From contig MQVO02000161.1 in the NCBI GenBank assembly GCA_001986395.2, forward strand, positions 1 through 19,074: a stretch of DNA of 19,074 nucleotides, given 5' to 3'. Shown piece by piece: positions 16,248-19,074 of the stretch (within the stretch, counting starts at the first letter, position 1; every line of letters starts with the position of its first letter). The notes below the pieces were generated by a model. It searched no databases, was not told where the DNA came from, and worked only from the letters and a program-made list of their open reading frames with translations. Made by a program: the position numbers and the translations under genes. Source of the DNA: Irpex lacteus. Lineage: Eukaryota > Basidiomycota > Agaricomycetes > Polyporales > Irpicaceae.

Positions 16248-16386
16248 TTTCTCCTCAATTTAAATATCTTTTTATTCTGTAGAAGCAGCTAGCTAAGCCT
16301 TCAGTATCACCCTTTCCATTAATAGCTAATTGAAATTAAAGCCTACGGGTAAAGACTATAAGACTAATTTTTTGTTTACGAAGACT

Positions 16387-16463
16387 ATGCGAGTACTAAA
16401 GAGTAACTCTATTCTATCAATCGTTAACAGCTACGTTGTTGACTCACCTAAGCCAGTTAACCT
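16387..16463 (+). pseudogene. cob: cob fragment: first 26 codons of cytochrome b
   Basis: From ATG at 16387 the frame reads MRVLKSNSILSIVNSYVVDS then PKPVNL, the N-terminus of cytochrome b of complex III (usual MRxLKSHPLLxLVNSYxIDSPQPxNISYLWNFGS). After NL the sequence (FNKFLFYDLLIHKQYLEY) is unrelated, and an AT palindrome follows at 16532. The frame is also open upstream to TTG 16330, adding KPTGKDYKTNFLFTKT, which is not part of cytochrome b. Codons are CTA-rich with C-ending forms, like nad5. It could be a first exon followed by an intron, but no intron-encoded gene follows, so I favour a remnant. Confidence 0.7.
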
Positions 16464-16531
16464 ATTTAATAAATTTTTATTTTATGATTTACTGATTCAC
16501 AAGCAATATCTAGAATATATTGTGGGTATTA

Positions 16532-16558
16532 TTAAAATTTAATTAAATTAAATTTTAA
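16532..16558. repeat. AT-only palindrome, imperfect copy
   Basis: TTAAAATTTAATTAAATTAA then ATTTTAA; this is the 3906/13854 palindrome with a 5-bp insertion at the centre. Preceded by TGTGGGTATT. Confidence 0.65.
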
Positions 16559-17241
16559 TTAGTGAGCATGTACCATCTTTAAATAAAATAATAATAATAT
16601 TAAAGATTATAATAGTAATAACAATAAGAACTATAAATTTATTTAATACTAAAGAGAGAAAATAGTAATTTCAATAATAATGAGTAATTCCATTGTGTAA
16701 CCTCGCTCCCTCGATCAAAATAAAAGTTTACCCTTATTATAATTTATTGCATTCGCTCATTAAAATAATAATTTGAACTTTCCAAAGATTACTAATGGGT
16801 AAAGTTAAAAGATAAGAGAGATACAAAAGTCTTTGAACTCTCACAATTAAATAATAATGAGTAGTGATAAAGAATAATAAACAATGTGTAAGGCTAAAGA
16901 TCAAAGAGAGAATTATCTATTAAATAATAAATTTATCGGAGTTAGTTCTATAAATGAGCGGGTGCGAACTCAAGAGAAAAGAAGAAAAGAGTTACTATTA
17001 ATAATAATATCTGCACTAGTTATAATTAATTATCCCGGGATTCTTTAATTAAAATTTAATTTTATTTTAATAAGTTCTTTTCTTTAGTATTCTATCAAAG
17101 GTCAATGTTGAGGGTGTCCCTCAACACTATCTTTTTTATTAAGAGAATAGTATTCTCTTTGATCTTTAGCTTTACTCACATCATCTACAAACAAAATCTT
17201 TTGTGCCCTTTTTTTTATAAAAAAAAAAGGAGAATAGGGGT
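16559..17241. other. AT-rich spacer with small hairpins
   Basis: No gene recognised. There is a strong hairpin TGTTGAGGG/CCCTCAACA (17106-17126) followed by a T run, and a second AAGAGAATA/TATTCTCTT (17141-17159). A 15-bp string TAAAGATCAAAGAGA near 16895 is the inverse of one near 17154. Confidence 0.5.
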
Positions 17242-17409
17242 CTAACCATTTACCTCATCCTTAGTTAAATTATCTGTACATATTTTTAAACAACCTTCAC
17301 TAAAATAACCATCACCCTGGCTAACATAATCATAATCCTCTAAAGGAAATCGAGCAAAGGATGAAAAACTTCGTGTAGTTTTCACTAAAGATATTTTTTT
17401 ATCAGTTTA
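17242..17409 (-). pseudogene. Unassigned protein-like remnant
   Basis: The minus frame is open from 17409 to TAG at 17242-17244: KISLVKTTRSFSSFARFPLE, DYDYVSQGDGYFSEGCLKIC, TDNLTKDEVNG. Residue use is balanced and protein-like, and there is no start codon. I do not recognise the family. Confidence 0.4.
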
Positions 17410-17877
17410 GATACCTCTTCCTTTTGTATTTTCTGTTAAAAGAAGAGTACGGTGCACACATCCTGTTGACTCAGAAGCTTGTCTGTCCTTTTTCCCTAAT
17501 TATGAGATAAATATAATTCTCCTGAAGGGGAGGGAGAATCCCATAAAATAAAATAAGAGAATAAGATAATAATAAATAATAGAGAATAATAGAGTAGTAA
17601 GAGATAACTTCCCCCTTTTTTAAATATAAATATTTTTAGAATAAATAAATAAATAATGAAAATGATGATGAAAAATAATTCTTTTATTAATTAATTTAAA
17701 TTTATTAATAATTATTATTATCTTCTTATTTTATCTAATATAATAAGAATAATTTAAACTACGATTATCTCTAATATATTCTCTTATTAAAGAATTTAAA
17801 GGGAGTTTAGCGATAAATAATAAATAATCTTTAAATTAAAGAGTAGTAATAACTTAAAGAAAAGTAAATAAAGATAA
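17410..17877. other. AT-rich spacer with dispersed repeat
   Basis: No gene recognised. The segment 17788-17832 repeats part of 3712-3758 (AAAGAATTTAAAGGGAG and following bases). Confidence 0.5.
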
Positions 17878-18018
17878 TGAGTTCTACACAGTGAGCGTGA
17901 TGCGAACCTCAATAGAGTAAGAATAGTAGTGATTATAGCTAATATTAATAGTAAATGTGTAAATGTAATCCCTCAAGCTGGGACAATGGTTATGCAGCTT
18001 CCACACCCAAATAACTAG
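17878..18018 (+). pseudogene. Unassigned remnant ending in a hairpin arm
   Basis: With UGA as Trp the plus frame reads WVLHSERDANLNRVRIVVI, IANINSKCVNVIPQAGTMVM and QLPHPNN; its TAG stop (18016-18018) lies within the ACTAGT of a half-hairpin at 18007-18025. Protein-like but not assigned. The minus-strand frame over the same region (17884-18066) is an alternative I consider less likely. Confidence 0.35.
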
Positions 18019-18050
18019 TTTTTTGTTAGTTAATTTTAGCTCTTTATCCT

Positions 18051-18391
18051 CTAGTAACGCATGCATTTTTCAAAGCCCTTCTCTTTCTAGCTGCTGGTCA
18101 ATAAACACTAAGTGGACAATGGGTATTCTGGCTAGGTACACTAAGTGCAGGTCTAACAGCTTTTTACTCATTCCGTCTACTACTCCTTGTCTTCTTTAGT
18201 ACACCTTCAGCTACTCCTTGTCTTCTTTAGTACACCTTCAGCTACTCGATCAAATTATGAACATACTCATGATGCACCCAGGGTATTCCTATGTTTATTC
18301 TATCAATTCTGTCTTTTACTGCAGGTTATCTAGTAAGTTATATCTTTACAGGTCTAGGGAGTGATTATCTAGGAGGGAGGGTAAAATTAAA
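18051..18391 (+). pseudogene. nad5: Second nad5 fragment, diverged and broken
   Basis: The pieces follow the nad5 order: LVTHAFFKALLFLAAG (18051-18098), then after a gap of roughly 70 residues LSGQWVFWLGTLSAGLTAFY and SFRLLLLVFFSTPSA, then NYEHTHDAP and, in another frame, MFILSILSFTAGYLVSYIFT, GLGSDYLGG. A 31-bp tandem duplication (18180-18210 and 18211-18241) shifts the frame in the middle. The overlap with the other nad5 piece (YWLGTISAVFTAFYSFRL there) shows clear amino-acid divergence, so this is not a recent copy of it. Codons are CTA/CTC-rich and Trp is TGG. Non-functional. Confidence 0.82.
18180..18241 (+). repeat. 31-bp tandem duplication in the nad5 fragment
   Basis: The unit starts CTACTCCTTGTCTTCTTTAG and ends CACCTTCAG; two perfect adjacent copies. 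Its length is not a multiple of three. Confidence 0.9.
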
Positions 18392-18437
18392 TTATTAGAA
18401 TTTTAAATAAAAAGATTCTAATAGTAATAATATAAAT

Positions 18438-18606
18438 AATGTTGATAAACAAAGACAGTTGGAGGTTGAAAAATCTGAAGGTAAATTTAGCAAAGTAGCT
18501 AGAAAAAGTTAAAGATAATGGAATCAATTTAGTATTTAAAGATAGTTTCTTATTACTTCCAATGTCTCTTAGAAAACTTTGTAAATCATTCTCTATTCCT
18601 AAATAA
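18438..18606 (+). pseudogene. dpo: Family B DNA polymerase fragment (mitochondrial plasmid type)
   Basis: The frame from 18499 to TAA 18604-18606 gives LEKVKDNGINLVFKDSFLLL, PMSLRKLCKSFSIPK. The string FKDSFLLLPMSLRKLCKSF matches the exonuclease-domain segment found in protein-primed family B DNA polymerases of fungal linear plasmids (usual DSYxLLPxSLxxLCKxF). An adjoining frame (18438-18512, VDKQRQLEVEKSEGKFSKVA) may come from the same gene. The whole protein is usually 800-1000 residues, so only a small piece remains. It indicates past integration of a linear plasmid. Confidence 0.65.
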
Positions 18607-18894
18607 ACAAAAGCGGGGACAACTACTTTATTTAACTAAAGAAAGAAAAAGAATAAATAAGAATATAAATATTTATTGAATTCGCACACTCCTACAATTA
18701 ATAATTTTAACTCCGACAATGTGGGGATGAGTAAGATTAAAGAAATAAAAAGGGAGCTAAGAAAGAATCTAATTATTTTACTACTTTTATTTAAAATAAA
18801 ATATTAACTAATTTAAATAGTTATTTATCTTCAGATGAGAGGAGGGAATTATAATTAATTCTAACTAAAACTTAAGAAGATATTTAATAAATAA
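18607..18894. other. AT-rich spacer before the GIY-YIG fragment
   Basis: No gene recognised. GATGAGTAAGATTAAAGAAA near 18726 is a loose copy of the 3704 repeat. Near 18886-18903 stands an inverted copy of part of the GACTGTGTAATTTATT motif that opens the large repeat. Confidence 0.5.
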
Positions 18895-19071
18895 ATTACA
18901 CAGGAGATTTTATTTAATTTTATTTTTAATAAGTTAATAGAAAGAGAACAATATTATATAGACCTTTTAAAGCCAGAGTATAATATTTTACAAGTAGCGG
19001 GTTCACTTTTTGGTTATAAACATACTCTTGAATCTATGGAGAAAATTAGAGAAATAGCTATTAATCGTTAA
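18895..19071 (+). pseudogene. GIY-YIG homing endonuclease, C-terminal fragment
   Basis: The frame gives NKLIEREQYYIDLLKPEYNI, LQVAGSLFGYKHTLESMEKI, REIAINR and TAA at 19069-19071. The motif EREQYYIDLLKPEYNIL with AGSLFGYKH is typical of GIY-YIG intron endonucleases after their catalytic half and contains the conserved metal-binding Glu region (E-Q-Y-Y-I-D). The GIY and YIG strands themselves are not present upstream; AT-rich sequence replaces them. These proteins normally continue for about 100 residues with NUMOD modules, but here the frame stops early. Confidence 0.8.
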
Positions 19072-19074
19072 GAT

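Noticed and set aside
17106..17135. Hairpin plus T run as a transcription terminator
   Set aside because: It has the form of a bacterial terminator, but fungal mitochondria are not known to use that mechanism and no gene ends just upstream.

Overview
The window looks like fungal mitochondrial DNA. It is very AT-rich. The left end carries a large-subunit ribosomal RNA gene on the minus strand. Scattered along the rest are recognisable pieces of nad1, nad2, nad4, nad4L, nad5, cox1, cob, atp8 and rps3, several tRNAs, and LAGLIDADG and GIY-YIG homing-endonuclease fragments. The cox1 piece reads through only if UGA codes for tryptophan (three UGA codons at conserved Trp positions), so translation table 4 applies and reading frames called with the standard code are incomplete. 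The nad5 text looks basidiomycete-like, and the hairpin-rich, expanded layout recalls large mitogenomes such as those of Rhizoctonia and relatives. That last point is a guess from memory, not a database match.

Layout. Positions 1-2385 hold the LSU rRNA (minus, 3' end outside the window). Positions 2386-4140 hold two separate nad4 fragments (+) with a truncated LAGLIDADG gene (-) between them. Positions 4144-5088 are the first copy of a 945-bp direct repeat. Positions 5849-7672 carry the only long open frame (minus, 551 codons from its first ATG, one membrane segment and a disordered acidic tail), followed upstream by tRNA-Asn and tRNA-Pro in the same orientation. Positions 8309-11055 hold unassigned remnants, one cox1 exon with an endonuclease remnant attached (-), a nad1 fragment (+) and a LAGLIDADG fragment (-). 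Positions 11289-12233 are the second copy of the repeat, which runs directly into the C-terminal half of nad5 (12234-13157, one frameshift). From 13200 to the end lie an unassigned remnant, nad4L (-), another remnant, rps3 (+), nad2 (-), atp8, tRNA-Ile and tRNA-Phe (+), tRNA-Gly and a tRNA-like sequence (-), a cob start (+), a second diverged nad5 fragment (+), a DNA polymerase B fragment (+) and a GIY-YIG fragment (+).

Most respiratory genes here are shards. Nearly all are truncated, frameshifted or lack a start, so the intact genes presumably lie elsewhere on the molecule, unless some pieces (chiefly the cox1 exon) are joined by trans-splicing. Two families of palindromes recur: a hairpin with CCCCAAAAA/TTTTTGGGG ends around ACTAGT, and an AT-only palindrome centred on TTAATTAA. 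They sit close to many of the breakpoints. One hairpin copy lies inside the LSU gene and another is nested within a second hairpin, which suggests active spread. Codon use splits the pieces into two groups (TTA/UGA-rich cox1 and atp8; CTA/UGG-rich nad5, nad2 and cob), pointing to more than one origin or age.
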